In this document: positions 1 through 8,476 of the stretch, piece after piece | Numbering within the stretch: the stretch's first letter is position 1 | Layout: every line of letters begins with the position of its first letter | Source of the DNA: Dactylosporangium sucinum | GTDB taxonomy: Bacteria > Actinomycetota > Actinomycetes > Mycobacteriales > Micromonosporaceae | Direction of reading: 5' to 3' | Length of the DNA stretch: 63,712 bases | Assembly: GCF_014647515.1 (NCBI RefSeq) | Contig: NZ_BMPI01000006.1 | Coordinates: forward strand, 8,763-72,474 | Position numbers and translations under genes: made by a program | The notes under the pieces: generated by a model | Database searches by the model: none | Told to the model about the DNA's origin: nothing | The model's input: only the letters and a program-made list of their open reading frames with translations

Positions 1-2408
1 GTCGCGAACAGCTGGCGGATCGGCAGGTGGCGGCGCTTGAGGTTGGCCTGGTGCTCGACCAGGCGGCTCTCGTCGGGGTACTCGTCGCGCGCCCGCGTGA
101 TGTGCTCGGCCACGGCGCGCAGCACCCGGGTCGCGGTGGCGTCGATGTGCCGCCGGTCGGCGTCGCGGAACTCGGCGACCGTCCGCCCGTGCAGCGGCCC
201 GTCGAAGGCGCCGATGCGCGGGTCGGTGAAGTTGAGGTGCTGCAGGATCGAGGCGTGCCAGCAGGCGTCGAAGACCGCGCCGGCGAGGTCGGCGTCGGGC
301 CGCCGGGCGGCCAGGTCGGCCACCAGCGGGTCGAGGCCGAGCCGGGCGAACGCGGCCGCGTGCTCGTTGAGCCGCGGCACCCGGCGCAGCGTGCGCTCGT
401 CGGCGGCCAGCGCGGCGACGGCCCGGCCGAGCTCGGTCAGCCCCGGCGGCAGCCGCGGCACGAACCGCGCGAGCTGCCCGACGGCCTGGTCGAGCTGGTC
501 GAAGGCGGCGCGCGCCCGGCCCAGTTCGGCCGGCAGGCGGGGCAACCCGCGGTCGACGGCGGCGCGGGCCCACTGCTCCCGCTGGGCGAGCGCGGCGGTC
601 AGCCCGTTGAACAGCTGCTCGCGGCCGGGCGTGCCGGGGCCGCGCCACAGCTCGGCGGCCTGCTTGCGCATGCGGCGGCGGGTGAGCCAGCCGGCGTCGG
701 TGCCGGGCTGCCCGGCGTGCGCCCGGCGCCACTCCCGGTCGGCGGCCGAGGCGATGTGCATGGAGAGGTCGGTGCGGTACACGTCCTCGCGGAAGTGGGC
801 GAGCGTCGCCGCGACCGCGTCGAGGAGGCCGAACAGCTGCCGCCAGCCGTTGAGGTCGTTCGGCGCCCGCAGCCCGGTGCCGTCGCCGACGTACTTGAGC
901 GCCGGGCGGGCGGCCGGGAGGAGCTGCTCGTTGATCCGCTCGGCCAGGTCGAACGCGGCCTCGGCGTCCTGCGGGCTGTGCACGGCGGCGCCGGCCCAGC
1001 CGGACTGCTGCTCGGTCAGCGTGAACCCGCCGAGCGTCGCGTAGTCGCGCAGCTGCTCGCGGACCCGCCGGGCGGCCGGGGCGTCGAGCCCGGCGAGCGA
1101 CGGCCCGCGCAGCCGGACGGCCGTCATCGGCCACACCACGGACGACAGCGCCATCAGGGCGCTCTGGCTCTGGTACGCGCTGACGCCCCACGGCTCCCGC
1201 ACCTGGTGCAGGGCCTCGTCGTGGTCGTTGAGCGCGGCCCGCCGGGCGGCCAGCGTCTCGTGCAGCACCGCGAGGTCGGGCTGGGCGATGCGGGCGGCGG
1301 AGTCGAACGCGGCCTTGAGGTCGGCCGCGACCTTGCGCCGGGACGTGGTGCCGTCGTGGACGTCCATCACGAGGTTGCCGAGGCCGCGCCGGTTGAGCCG
1401 GTCGGTGACGGCGGTGATCGCGGCGCGCTTCTCCGCCACGAACAGCACCCGCTTGCCCCGCGCCACGAGGGAGGCGATGAGGTTGGCGATGGTCTGGCTC
1501 TTGCCCGTCCCCGGCGGGCCCTTGATGACGCTGTGCTGCCCCGCCAGGACCGCATTGATGGCATAGTTCTGCGACGAGTCGGCGTCGAGCACCAGGAACT
1601 CGTCCTCGGGCGGGATGAGGTCCGGGTCCCGCAGGTCGATCCCGGCGGCGGGCCGCAGCCCGGCCTGCGCGTCCCGGTCACCGGCGATCGCCGCGATGAT
1701 GTCGTGCCCGATCAGGGCCGGCGCGGCGACCCGCAGGTCGGTGACCATGGGCAGCTTCGCGTAGGAGAAGGTGCCGAGCACGAACCGGGGGCTGACCGCG
1801 AAGCCGCGGACCCGGCCGGCCGCCTCCTTGGTGAGCCGCTCGTACAGCGGGAGCGGGTCGAACCCGGCCGAGTAGCTGACGAGCTCCTCCAGCTCGTCGG
1901 CGTCGACGCGGACCCCGAAGTCCTCGTCGAGCAGCTGCAGCAGCGTCGGGTTGAGCTCCAGGTCACCCTGCAGGGTGAGGTCGAAGTCGTCCTCGGCCGC
2001 CCCGCGGGCCCGCAGCTGCGCCGAGCGCAGCAGCACGGGCGCGGACGGCGCGGCCCCGCTGCCGGGCGCGGCGTGCCAGGTGGCGCTGCCGATGGCCGCG
2101 AAGCAGGTCTCGATGCCGCGCTCCTCGGCGAGCTCGCGCGCCTTGTTCCGGATCGTGCGGGCGCGCTTGATCGCGGCCGCGTGCTGCTCCCGGTCGGGGA
2201 ACAGCTGCCCGAGCGGCAGGGTCCGCCCGCCGAGCAGCGCCTCCACGGCGACGCTGTCGGCCGCCGAGAGATCGAGGGTGCCGGCGCGGAGGTCACGGTA
2301 GTAGAGCAGCGTGTTGCGCCCGCCGAGGTCGATCAGCTGCGACCGCCACCGCCGGGCGGCCGCCTGCACGAGCTCCGCCCGGGAGTCGCCGGTCGTGGTG
2401 TACTCCAC
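1..2408 (-). CDS. DUF4011-type P-loop helicase/ATPase, 3' part cut by window edge
   Basis: The first 802 residues of a leftward gene are present; the frame is open to base 1, so the C-terminus lies outside. The GTG start at 2408 leads into a segment with W-R-S-Q-L-I-D-L and R-N-T-L-L-Y-Y (residues about 22-38), the usual N-terminal DUF4011 signature. A Walker A motif GPPGTGKSQ sits at about residues 295-303, followed by a superfamily-1-like helicase helix (TIANLIASLVARGKRVLFV). Family members are large nucleic-acid-dependent ATPases, often with a C-terminal nuclease-like or DUF3320 part, and some take part in defence islands; the decisive C-terminus is not visible here. Nothing in the immediate neighbourhood looks like a defence partner. 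Family call confident, role unknown. Confidence 0.8.
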   Translation of the reverse strand, partial: MEYTTTGDSRAELVQAAARRWRSQLIDLGGRNTLLYYRDLRAGTLDLSAADSVAVEALLGGRTLPLGQLFPDREQHAAAIKRARTIRNKARELAEERGIETCFAAIGSATWHAAPGSGAAPSAPVLLRSAQLRARGAAEDDFDLTLQGDLELNPTLLQLLDEDFGVRVDADELEELVSYSAGFDPLPLYERLTKEAAGRVRGFAVSPRFVLGTFSYAKLPMVTDLRVAAPALIGHDIIAAIAGDRDAQAGLRPAAGIDLRDPDLIPPEDEFLVLDADSSQNYAINAVLAGQHSVIKGPPGTGKSQTIANLIASLVARGKRVLFVAEKRAAITAVTDRLNRRGLGNLVMDVHDGTTSRRKVAADLKAAFDSAARIAQPDLAVLHETLAARRAALNDHDEALHQVREPWGVSAYQSQSALMALSSVVWPMTAVRLRGPSLAGLDAPAARRVREQLRDYATLGGFTLTEQQSGWAGAAVHSPQDAEAAFDLAERINEQLLPAARPALKYVGDGTGLRAPNDLNGWRQLFGLLDAVAATLAHFREDVYRTDLSMHIASAADREWRRAHAGQPGTDAGWLTRRRMRKQAAELWRGPGTPGREQLFNGLTAALAQREQWARAAVDRGLPRLPAELGRARAAFDQLDQAVGQLARFVPRLPPGLTELGRAVAALAADERTLRRVPRLNEHAAAFARLGLDPLVADLAARRPDADLAGAVFDACWHASILQHLNFTDPRIGAFDGPLHGRTVAEFRDADRRHIDATATRVLRAVAEHITRARDEYPDESRLVEHQANLKRRHLPIRQLFA

Positions 2409-2501
2409 GGCTGGAGGGTAGCGCCATTGCACCCCTTCGTGCATACGCTGAGCCGCTTCGCCGCATACTCGACACCTCCGAGCCCTCATTAGGCTTGAGC
2501 C

Positions 2502-3134
2502 GTGAGCGCGCATCGGCGGTGGCTGGCCGGCGGGTCGGCCCTGCTGGCCGCCGTCGGGGCCGGCGGGCTGGCGATCTCCGTCGCCGGGTCCGAGCCGTTC
2601 CGGTACGTCAGCGAGTCCGGCGTCGCCGGGGCGCCCCACGCCGGGCTGTACCGGGTCAGCATGATCCTGCTCGCCGCCTCGATCGCCCTGCTCAGCGTGC
2701 CCGCGTGGCGGACCGCCCGGGCCACCGGGCTGCCGGTCGTCGGGCACTGGGCGTTCCTCGGCGGGCTCGCGCTCGCCGCCGCCGCGCCGCTCGCGGCGGT
2801 GGCCGGGGCCGTGAGCTGCAGTCCGGGGTGTCCGCTGCCGCCCTACGAGACGCCCACCGCCCGCGACCTCGTCCATGCCGGCGGGGCGATCGGGGCGCTG
2901 CTGCTCATCGCGCTGGTGATCCTGATCTACGCGGTCCAGCCCGACCCGAGCGCGCTGCGGCGGGCCGCGCGGCTCGCCGTCGTCCTCGCGTACCCGCCGC
3001 TGATCCTGTCGGCGGCCGGGATTGCGTTCGCCGGGCGCGGGCTGTTCACCGGGCTCATGGAGCGGGCCTCGCTCGTCGCCGTCTCGGCGTGGCTGGTCGC
3101 CACCGCCGCGCTGCACCTGCGGGGCAAGCCGTGA
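2502..3134 (+). CDS. DUF998 family membrane protein
   Basis: 210 residues with about six hydrophobic helices (near 8-28, 52-68, 80-105, 125-147, 160-180, 190-206) and a CSPGCPLPPYE loop containing two cysteines, as in DUF998 integral membrane proteins. Function of the family is not established. GTG start at 2502; the divergent helicase start is 94 bases away, so the gap probably carries both promoters. The stop overlaps the start of the next gene by four bases (GTGA), so the two are probably translated together. Confidence 0.75.
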   Translation: MSAHRRWLAGGSALLAAVGAGGLAISVAGSEPFRYVSESGVAGAPHAGLYRVSMILLAASIALLSVPAWRTARATGLPVVGHWAFLGGLALAAAAPLAAVAGAVSCSPGCPLPPYETPTARDLVHAGGAIGALLLIALVILIYAVQPDPSALRRAARLAVVLAYPPLILSAAGIAFAGRGLFTGLMERASLVAVSAWLVATAALHLRGKP

Positions 3135-3910
3135 GCCGGACGGTCGTGGTCACCGGGGGCAGCGCCGGGATCGGGCTGGCCGCGGCGCGGTTGCTCGCCG
3201 AGCGCGGTGACCGGGTGATCCTGCTCGGCCGCCACGAGCGGCGGCTCACGGCGGCCAGGGAGTCCGTGGGGGCGGCCGCCGCCATCCGGGCCGACTTCGC
3301 CGACCTCGGCGCGGTCCGCCGGGCGGCCGACCGGATCGACGAGCCGGTCGACGTGCTCGTCAACAACGCCGGCGGGCTGTACGGCGGGACCACGGCGATC
3401 CGGGTCAACCACCTCGCCGGGTTCCTGCTCGCCCACCTGCTGCTCGACCGCTTCGCCGCAACCGGCCGGATCGTCACGACCGCCTCGCTCGCCGAGGCCT
3501 GGGGCGTGCTCGACGTCGACGAGCCGCTGCGCACGACGCGGAGTCGCTGGCTGGCGTACGGCGGGTCGAAGCAGGCCAACCTGCTGTTCACGCGCGAGGC
3601 CGCGAGGCGGTGGGCGGGGCGGGGGATCCTGCCCGTGGCATTCTTCCCCGGGCTGGTGCGCAGCCGGTTCGCCGGCACCAGCCCGCTGTTCGTGCTGGGC
3701 AAGCCGCTGTACCTGTCCCCGGCCCGAGCCGCGGACACGCTGGTCTGGCTGGCGACGGCACCGCCCGGGGAGTTGGCCCCGGGCGGGTACTACTTCCTGC
3801 GGCAGCCCTTCTTCGCCACGCCCCGGTCGACCAGCGCCGACCGGGCGCGCCGGCTGTGGGAGTCCTCGCTACGCGCCGTCGGTGAGGGGGATCTCGCGCC
3901 AGAGCGCTGA
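3131..3910 (+). CDS. Short-chain dehydrogenase/reductase (SDR)
   Basis: 259-residue classical SDR. The Rossmann motif TGGSAGIG is at residues 8-15, NNAG at 78-81, a serine at 119 and the YGGSK catalytic pair Tyr143/Lys147, so all active-site residues are present. The substrate cannot be told from sequence; the overall style (retinol dehydrogenase-like, with a C-terminal helix after the catalytic segment) fits an NADP-dependent oxidoreductase. GTG start at 3131 overlaps the upstream DUF998 stop (translational coupling). Its 3' end overlaps the convergent NRDE gene by 42 bases. Confidence 0.85.
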   Translation: MSRTVVVTGGSAGIGLAAARLLAERGDRVILLGRHERRLTAARESVGAAAAIRADFADLGAVRRAADRIDEPVDVLVNNAGGLYGGTTAIRVNHLAGFLLAHLLLDRFAATGRIVTTASLAEAWGVLDVDEPLRTTRSRWLAYGGSKQANLLFTREAARRWAGRGILPVAFFPGLVRSRFAGTSPLFVLGKPLYLSPARAADTLVWLATAPPGELAPGGYYFLRQPFFATPRSTSADRARRLWESSLRAVGEGDLAPER

Positions 3911-4570
3911 CGGGCCCGGGTTGGCGGTGAAGTCGTAGCGGACGCCGGCCTCGCCGATGGCGACGAGGGCGGCCGACCCGGAGCCGTACTCCAGGCCGTC
4001 GATCTCCTTGCGGATCAGCAGCGAGCGCGGCGCGGCGCCGGTGAACTCGCCGCCCGACAGCAGCCCGACCCAGTCGCCCCACGCCTCGGCGGTGGGCAGG
4101 CCGGGCTTCGGGTCGGGGGTCGCGGCCGCGCGCAGCGGGGCGAAGTCGTTGACGTCGAGGCCCTGGTTCACGATCACGTGGTCGCCGGGCTCGAGGAGCC
4201 GCCGCTCGATCGACGCACCGATCCACGAGATCAGCGCCACCTCGGTGGGTTCGGCCCGGACCAGATGAAACGCGTCGAACGTGCGCAGGACGTCGTCGTC
4301 CGGCACCGCGTTCAGCGGCAGCGCGCCGCGGGTCGGCCGGTCGCCCAGCGCCGGCAGCGGCGGGAATCCGTTGAGCAGCGCGTTGACCCCGGGGCGGTGC
4401 GGGTCGACGGCGAGCCAGGTGCCACCGCCCGTGCTGTCACGGCCGCCGAAGCGGCCGGGCCAGTGCTCGGCGGGTGGCTCCCAGGGGCGGGCCAGGTACT
4501 CGTCGCGGACGGCGGCCAGCAGGACCGGCCATTGGCTGTCGGGGTCGAACCGGAGGAGCACGGTGCACAT
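3869..4570 (-). CDS. NRDE/TANGO2-family protein
   Basis: 233 residues starting MCTVLLRF: Cys2 after the initiator Met is the putative N-terminal nucleophile typical of NRDE (TANGO2) proteins. The diagnostic NRDE tetrad reads VRDE here (residues about 21-24), followed by RPWEPP, a conserved GRDSTGGGTWLAV block and the NGFPPLP/TRGALPL segments. The family is widespread; the eukaryotic homologue is linked to haem or lipid homeostasis, and the bacterial role is unknown. It converges on and overlaps the SDR 3' end. Confidence 0.85.
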   Translation of the reverse strand: MCTVLLRFDPDSQWPVLLAAVRDEYLARPWEPPAEHWPGRFGGRDSTGGGTWLAVDPHRPGVNALLNGFPPLPALGDRPTRGALPLNAVPDDDVLRTFDAFHLVRAEPTEVALISWIGASIERRLLEPGDHVIVNQGLDVNDFAPLRAAATPDPKPGLPTAEAWGDWVGLLSGGEFTGAAPRSLLIRKEIDGLEYGSGSAALVAIGEAGVRYDFTANPGPSALWREIPLTDGA

Positions 4571-4579
4571 GGACGAACG

Positions 4580-4924
4580 TTAAGCCCCGCCGAACGACGG
4601 CACTCGGGCGGTCAGCCATTCCGCGAATTCGTCCGCCGGCAGAGGTTTCGAGATGTGGAACCCCTGGACCAGGTTGCACCCCTCCTGCCGCAGGTGGGCG
4701 AGGGTCTGCTCGTCCTCGACGCCCTCGGCGACGACCATCAGGTCGAGCGCGTGCCCGAGCTGGACGGCCGAGCGGACCACGGCCCGGTCCCGGTGGTCGA
4801 CGGCGATCCGCTGCAGGCCCGGTCGCCGTCTCCAGCTTCGGCTGGAACACCACGACCAGGTCGTGGCGCTGGACGGCCTCGCGCCGGTCGGCGACCATCG
4901 CCAGGCGGCGCGGGCTGTTGTCAC
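4580..4924 (-). pseudogene. Internally deleted, frameshifted EAL (c-di-GMP phosphodiesterase) remnant
   Basis: Reading leftward, one frame from about 4921 gives an EAL N-terminal strand (NSPRRLAMVADRREAV, then VVFQPKLETATG). At about 4816-4820 the similarity jumps, in another frame, to the C-terminal part (DRAVVRSAVQLGHALDL, VVAEGVEDEQTL, QGFHISKPLPADEF, stop at 4580). About 120 residues that should contain the EAL motif and most metal ligands are missing, so this cannot be a working phosphodiesterase. Any GGDEF or PAS portion upstream is also gone. A clean deletion joined two ends of one ancestral gene. Confidence 0.75.
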
Positions 4925-5011
4925 CAGGTTGGCCACTCTTCGCCGCAGCGTTCTTTACAGAACGTGACGCTTCCCACGCCCCCGGGTCGCGGCGACGAAG
5001 ACCACGCAAGC

Positions 5012-5045
5012 GGAGAGCCCGGCGCCGCGTGGCGCCGGGCTCTCC
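5012..5045 (-). terminator. Perfect 15-bp hairpin downstream of the GT39 gene
   Basis: GGAGAGCCCGGCGCC, four-base loop, exact reverse complement. It lies 19 bases beyond the GT39 stop on the minus strand. There is no T-run, as is usual for actinomycete terminators. Confidence 0.7.
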
Positions 5046-5063
5046 GTTTCCGGGGGAGCAGCG

Positions 5064-7046
5064 TCAGGGAGTCAGGTCGTAGAGCGTGGTGCCGCCGACG
5101 GTCTGGGCCGTGTAATTCTCGGCCACCCACTCGGCGATCTCGGCGCTCACGCTGCTGCCGCCGTTGCTCTGGCCGCCGAACGCCGCGCCGCCGATGAAGT
5201 AGTGGATTTTGCCCTCCTGCACGTACTGCTGGAACGCCGCCAGTGACGGGGCCGGGTCGCTGCCGTTGAAGCCGCCGATCGCCATCACCGGCTCCTCGGT
5301 CGCCAGCTGGTAGCCGCTCGCGTTGTTCGAGCCGACCGCCGCGGCGACCCAGGTGTAGCGGTCGGCGTTGGTCTTGAGCAGGCTTACGAGCTCGGCGCTC
5401 GGGGTCGTGGCGTTGAGCAGGCCGCCCATGCCGCCGCCGCCGCGCATGCCGCCGAAGCCGCCGCCCGCCGTCGCGCCGCCGTTCGCGCCGCCTGGAACGC
5501 CGCCGGGGAGGCCGCCGTTCGTGCCGCCGAAGCCGCCGTTGAAGCCTCCGCCGCCCGGGAAGCCGCCGGGGAAGCCGCCTCGCATGCCGCCGAAGCCGCC
5601 CGCCACGGCCGGGCCCGCCGTCACGATCGAGCCGGTGTGCGGGGTGGCGACCGTGTTCAGGGTGTACGCGACCGGGCCGCCCAGCAGCGCGAACAGCGCG
5701 GCCGCCGCGGTGGCCAGGCCCAGCCGGCGGCCGAGCTGCTCGCTGAGCATGATGCCGACCGCGCCGAGCAGGCCCGTCACCAGGACCGCGACGCGCAGCC
5801 AGGGGTGGAAGTCGGCGCTGCGGTTGAGCAGGACGAACGACCAGACCGCGGTGATGACGACCGCGCCGGCGAGGGTCAGCAGGGCGAAGAGGTCGGCGCG
5901 GCGGCGCCAGAGCGTCGCGGTACCCATGCCGATCAGGGCGCCGATCGCGGGAGCCAGGGCGACCGTGTAGTAGTCGTGGTAGATGCCCTGCATGGAGCTG
6001 AAGACGACCGTGGTGGTGACCAGCCAGCCGCCCCAGAGGACGTACGCGGCCCGCCGGCTCGACCAGACCAGGCCCGCGACCAGGAAGATCAGCGCCGCCG
6101 GGAGCAGCCACGACGCCTGCCCGCCGGCCTGGCCGTCGAAGAGCCGCGACCAGCCCGTCTCGCCCCAGCCGCCACCCTGGCCGCCGCCCACGCTGCCGGT
6201 CTCGTTGCCCGTCAGCCGGCCGAAGCCGTTGTACCCCAGCGTCAGCTCGAGGATCGAGTTGTCCTGCGAGCCGCCGATGAACGGCCGCCAGGACGCCGGC
6301 GTCAGCTCGACGATCGCGACCCACCAACCGGCCGACACGACCAGCGCCGCGCCCGCGATGAGCAGCTGGACCAGCCGGCGGCCCCAGCCGGTGGGCGCGA
6401 ACAGCAGGTACGCGAGGGCGAAGGCGGGCACCACGAGCAGCGCCTGCAGCATCTTGGTGAGGAAGCCGAGGCCGACGGCGGACGCGGCGAACACCAGCCA
6501 CCAGGTGCCGGCCCGCTCCAGCGCGCGCACCATCCCGTACACGCCGGCGACCAGCAGCAGCATGAGCAGCGCATCGGGGTTGTTGAACCGGAACATCAGC
6601 GCGGCGATCGGGGTCGTCGCCAGTACCGCTCCGGCCAGCAGACCCGCCACGGGCCCGTGCCAGCGGCGGACGGTCAGGTAGAGCAGCCAGACGGTCGCCA
6701 CGCCGATGAGCGCCTGCGGGGCCAGGATGCTCCACGAGCTGAGCCCGAAGATCCGCACGGCCAGCCCGGTGACCCACAGGGCGGCCGGGGTCTTGTCGAC
6801 GGTGATGAAGTTCGACGCGTCGGAGGAGCCGAAGAACCACGCCTTCCAGCTCTCGCCGCCGGCCTGGGCGGCCGCCGCGTAGAAGGCGTTGCCCCAGCCG
6901 GAGGCGGAGAGGTTCCAGAGGTACAGGACGCCGGTCGCGAGCAGCAGCAGCGCGAGCGCGGGGCGGACCCAGACCGGGTCGGCGGGCTTGCCGGCGGGCG
7001 GGCGGTCCGTGGGCACCGCGGCCGGAGGGGTCAGCGTGGTCGTCAT
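5064..7046 (-). CDS. GT39/ArnT-like membrane glycosyltransferase
   Basis: 660 residues. After a cytosolic proline-rich tail (1-28) come about eleven membrane helices, with an early extracytoplasmic loop carrying FITVDKTPAALW, the acidic/aromatic loop typical of PMT/ArnT-type polyprenyl-phosphate-sugar transferases. FNNPDALLMLL and TKMLQALLVVPAF are further family hallmarks. Residues about 475-555 are an extremely glycine-rich linker with F/M-P-G-G repeats, leading to a soluble C-terminal domain (about 560-660). The protein probably moves a sugar from a lipid carrier to an extracytoplasmic acceptor; the acceptor is unknown. Monocistronic, with a strong hairpin after the stop. Confidence 0.85.
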   Translation of the reverse strand: MTTTLTPPAAVPTDRPPAGKPADPVWVRPALALLLLATGVLYLWNLSASGWGNAFYAAAAQAGGESWKAWFFGSSDASNFITVDKTPAALWVTGLAVRIFGLSSWSILAPQALIGVATVWLLYLTVRRWHGPVAGLLAGAVLATTPIAALMFRFNNPDALLMLLLVAGVYGMVRALERAGTWWLVFAASAVGLGFLTKMLQALLVVPAFALAYLLFAPTGWGRRLVQLLIAGAALVVSAGWWVAIVELTPASWRPFIGGSQDNSILELTLGYNGFGRLTGNETGSVGGGQGGGWGETGWSRLFDGQAGGQASWLLPAALIFLVAGLVWSSRRAAYVLWGGWLVTTTVVFSSMQGIYHDYYTVALAPAIGALIGMGTATLWRRRADLFALLTLAGAVVITAVWSFVLLNRSADFHPWLRVAVLVTGLLGAVGIMLSEQLGRRLGLATAAAALFALLGGPVAYTLNTVATPHTGSIVTAGPAVAGGFGGMRGGFPGGFPGGGGFNGGFGGTNGGLPGGVPGGANGGATAGGGFGGMRGGGGMGGLLNATTPSAELVSLLKTNADRYTWVAAAVGSNNASGYQLATEEPVMAIGGFNGSDPAPSLAAFQQYVQEGKIHYFIGGAAFGGQSNGGSSVSAEIAEWVAENYTAQTVGGTTLYDLTP

Positions 7047-7112
7047 GCTGCCTACGGTGCGGGCCGACCCTGTCCGGACCTTGCGGACGGGCTGTGTGCC
7101 GGCTGGGAACGC

Positions 7113-7619
7113 TTATTGCAGGTCGAACAGCATGCAGGTCGACGTGGCGTGGGCCACGAGCGAGCCGCGCGCGTCGGTGATCTGCGACTGGGCGAGGGCG
7201 GTGCGGCGCCCCTTCGAGATCACCGTGCCCTCGCACGTGAGCAGCCCGGACGCGATGGCCGCCGGCCGCAGGAACTTGGTCGTGAGATCGAGGGAGGTGT
7301 ACCCCACGCCGGCCGGCAGCGTGGAGTGCACCGCGCAGGCGGCGGCGGTGTCCAGGAGCGTCGCCAGCACGCCGCCGTGCACGCTGCCGAGGGGGTTGTA
7401 GTGGTACTCCTGCGGCTCCAGCGTCACCACGACCCGCCCGTGCTCGGCCTCCAGCCGCCCCGACCCGAGCAGGTGCATGATCGGCGGCGCGGCCAGCTCG
7501 CCGCGCCCCATGGCCTGCAGCAGTTCCAGTCCGCTCCGCCGGCCCAGCTCGGCCGCGTTGAGCATAGGATCGGACCACTCGAAGGTACGGCTGCGAACCC
7601 CAGGCTGAGTCTGCGTCAT
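7113..7619 (-). CDS. PaaI-family hotdog thioesterase
   Basis: 168 residues with the hotdog signature NPLGSVHGGVLATLLDTAAA in the middle and a long beta segment (YTSLDLTTKFLRP). Family members hydrolyse acyl- or aryl-CoA thioesters. I chose the ATG at 7619 (MTQTQPG) over an in-frame ATG at 7700, because the longer form would overlap the divergent HxlR gene start and the added residues look non-conserved. The 65-base intergenic region is shared with the regulator on the other strand, a layout in which the regulator may control the enzyme. Confidence 0.8.
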   Translation of the reverse strand: MTQTQPGVRSRTFEWSDPMLNAAELGRRSGLELLQAMGRGELAAPPIMHLLGSGRLEAEHGRVVVTLEPQEYHYNPLGSVHGGVLATLLDTAAACAVHSTLPAGVGYTSLDLTTKFLRPAAIASGLLTCEGTVISKGRRTALAQSQITDARGSLVAHATSTCMLFDLQ

Positions 7620-7684
7620 AGACGCAGGGTCCCGGCGAGTGCTGGATCTGTCAACCAGACCCAGCCGCGGGATAGCCTGGAAAA

Positions 7685-8167
7685 ATGAGACCTGCGGCAC
7701 TCGATTGGTCGGTCGACAACTGCACGATAGGCCGGGCGATGGCCATTCTGGGCGAACGCTGGACGATCGTGGTGCTGCGCGAGGTCTTCAACGGCATCTT
7801 CCGCTTCGACGACATGCGCGAGCGGACGAGCATCCCCCGCCAGGTCCTGACGAACCGCCTCAACCTCCTGGTCGACAACGGCGTCCTGCGCAGGGTGCCG
7901 TACCGGGAACCGGGCTCGCGGGCCCGCGACGAGTACCGGTTGACGGAGAAGGGCTTCGATCTGTATCCGCTGCTGGTGGCCGTGCGCGAGTGGGGCGACC
8001 GGTACCTGGCCGATCCGGGCGGGCCGCCGCTGGAGACGGTCCACCGCGGCTGCGGCGGCACGGTGCACGCCGTGCTGGTGTGTGATCAGGGCCACTCGGA
8101 CGTATCGCCCCGCGACGTACTCCCCCAGCCCGGCCCGGGCGCCCGCCGCCGCACTCCGGCCGCCTGA
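7685..8167 (+). CDS. HxlR-family transcriptional regulator
   Basis: 160 residues with one winged-helix domain. DNCTIGRAMAILGERWTI (about 11-28) is the conserved N-terminal block with its cysteine; FNGIFRFDDMRERT, SIPRQVLTNRLNLLVDNGVL and the YRLTEKG wing follow. The C-terminus has a CGGTVHAVLVCDQGH segment, which could bind a metal, and a proline/arginine-rich tail. HxlR proteins act as dimers and often sense redox state or electrophiles through the cysteine. Divergent from the thioesterase. Confidence 0.85.
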   Translation: MRPAALDWSVDNCTIGRAMAILGERWTIVVLREVFNGIFRFDDMRERTSIPRQVLTNRLNLLVDNGVLRRVPYREPGSRARDEYRLTEKGFDLYPLLVAVREWGDRYLADPGGPPLETVHRGCGGTVHAVLVCDQGHSDVSPRDVLPQPGPGARRRTPAA

Positions 8168-8238
8168 CGCCACGCTCCCGCCCGCGCCGTTCCCGCCCGC
8201 GCCGCCGGGGCCCGCTCCGCCCGACCCGTGCGGCGTTT

Positions 8239-8358
8239 CGAAGACGTTGGTCGATCCACCCTCGCGAACGGTGATCGACACGAGGGTGGATCGACCAACG
8301 TCTGGCCGGACCCATCGCGCACCCGCAAGGCGGTCGAACGCATCGACCAACGTCTTCG
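8239..8358. repeat. Intergenic inverted repeat with a third partial copy
   Basis: The 309-base gap 8168-8476 holds no gene. It contains a perfect 23-bp inverted repeat (8242-8264 and 8281-8303; core ACGTTGGTCGATCCACCC) around a 16-base spacer. A third copy of the outer 16 bases (TCGACCAACGTCTTCG) is at 8343-8358. The arms are long enough to form a cruciform or a strong RNA hairpin. It lies between an HxlR regulator and a glycosyltransferase, both rightward. Confidence 0.75.
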
Positions 8359-8476
8359 GAAGCGCAGCGCGACCAGGACGAACGGCGGCCGCCAGGGCAG
8401 CGGCGCGCAGCAGTTCACAGGGTGGGCACAGGTTCGGCACAAGGTCCCGGAAGGTCGGCCGCCGACCTTTGACGCC

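Noticed and set aside
1..2408. Defence island around the helicase
   Set aside because: No nuclease, methyltransferase or other known defence partner lies within the adjacent rightward 8 kb; the left side is outside the window.
27..2492. Long rightward open frame (821 codons) opposite the helicase gene
   Set aside because: Arginine/glycine/proline-rich composition without any domain; it is the antisense shadow of the leftward DUF4011 gene, whose Walker A and DUF4011 motifs are clear.
4921..7578. Leftward frame of 885 codons over the GT39 and thioesterase genes
   Set aside because: Out of frame with both recognised proteins; no motif.
8228..8476. N-terminal extension of the GT2-GtrA protein through the inverted repeat
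   Set aside because: The open frame exists but encodes no conserved sequence, and the GT2 fold starts just after the ATG at 8477.
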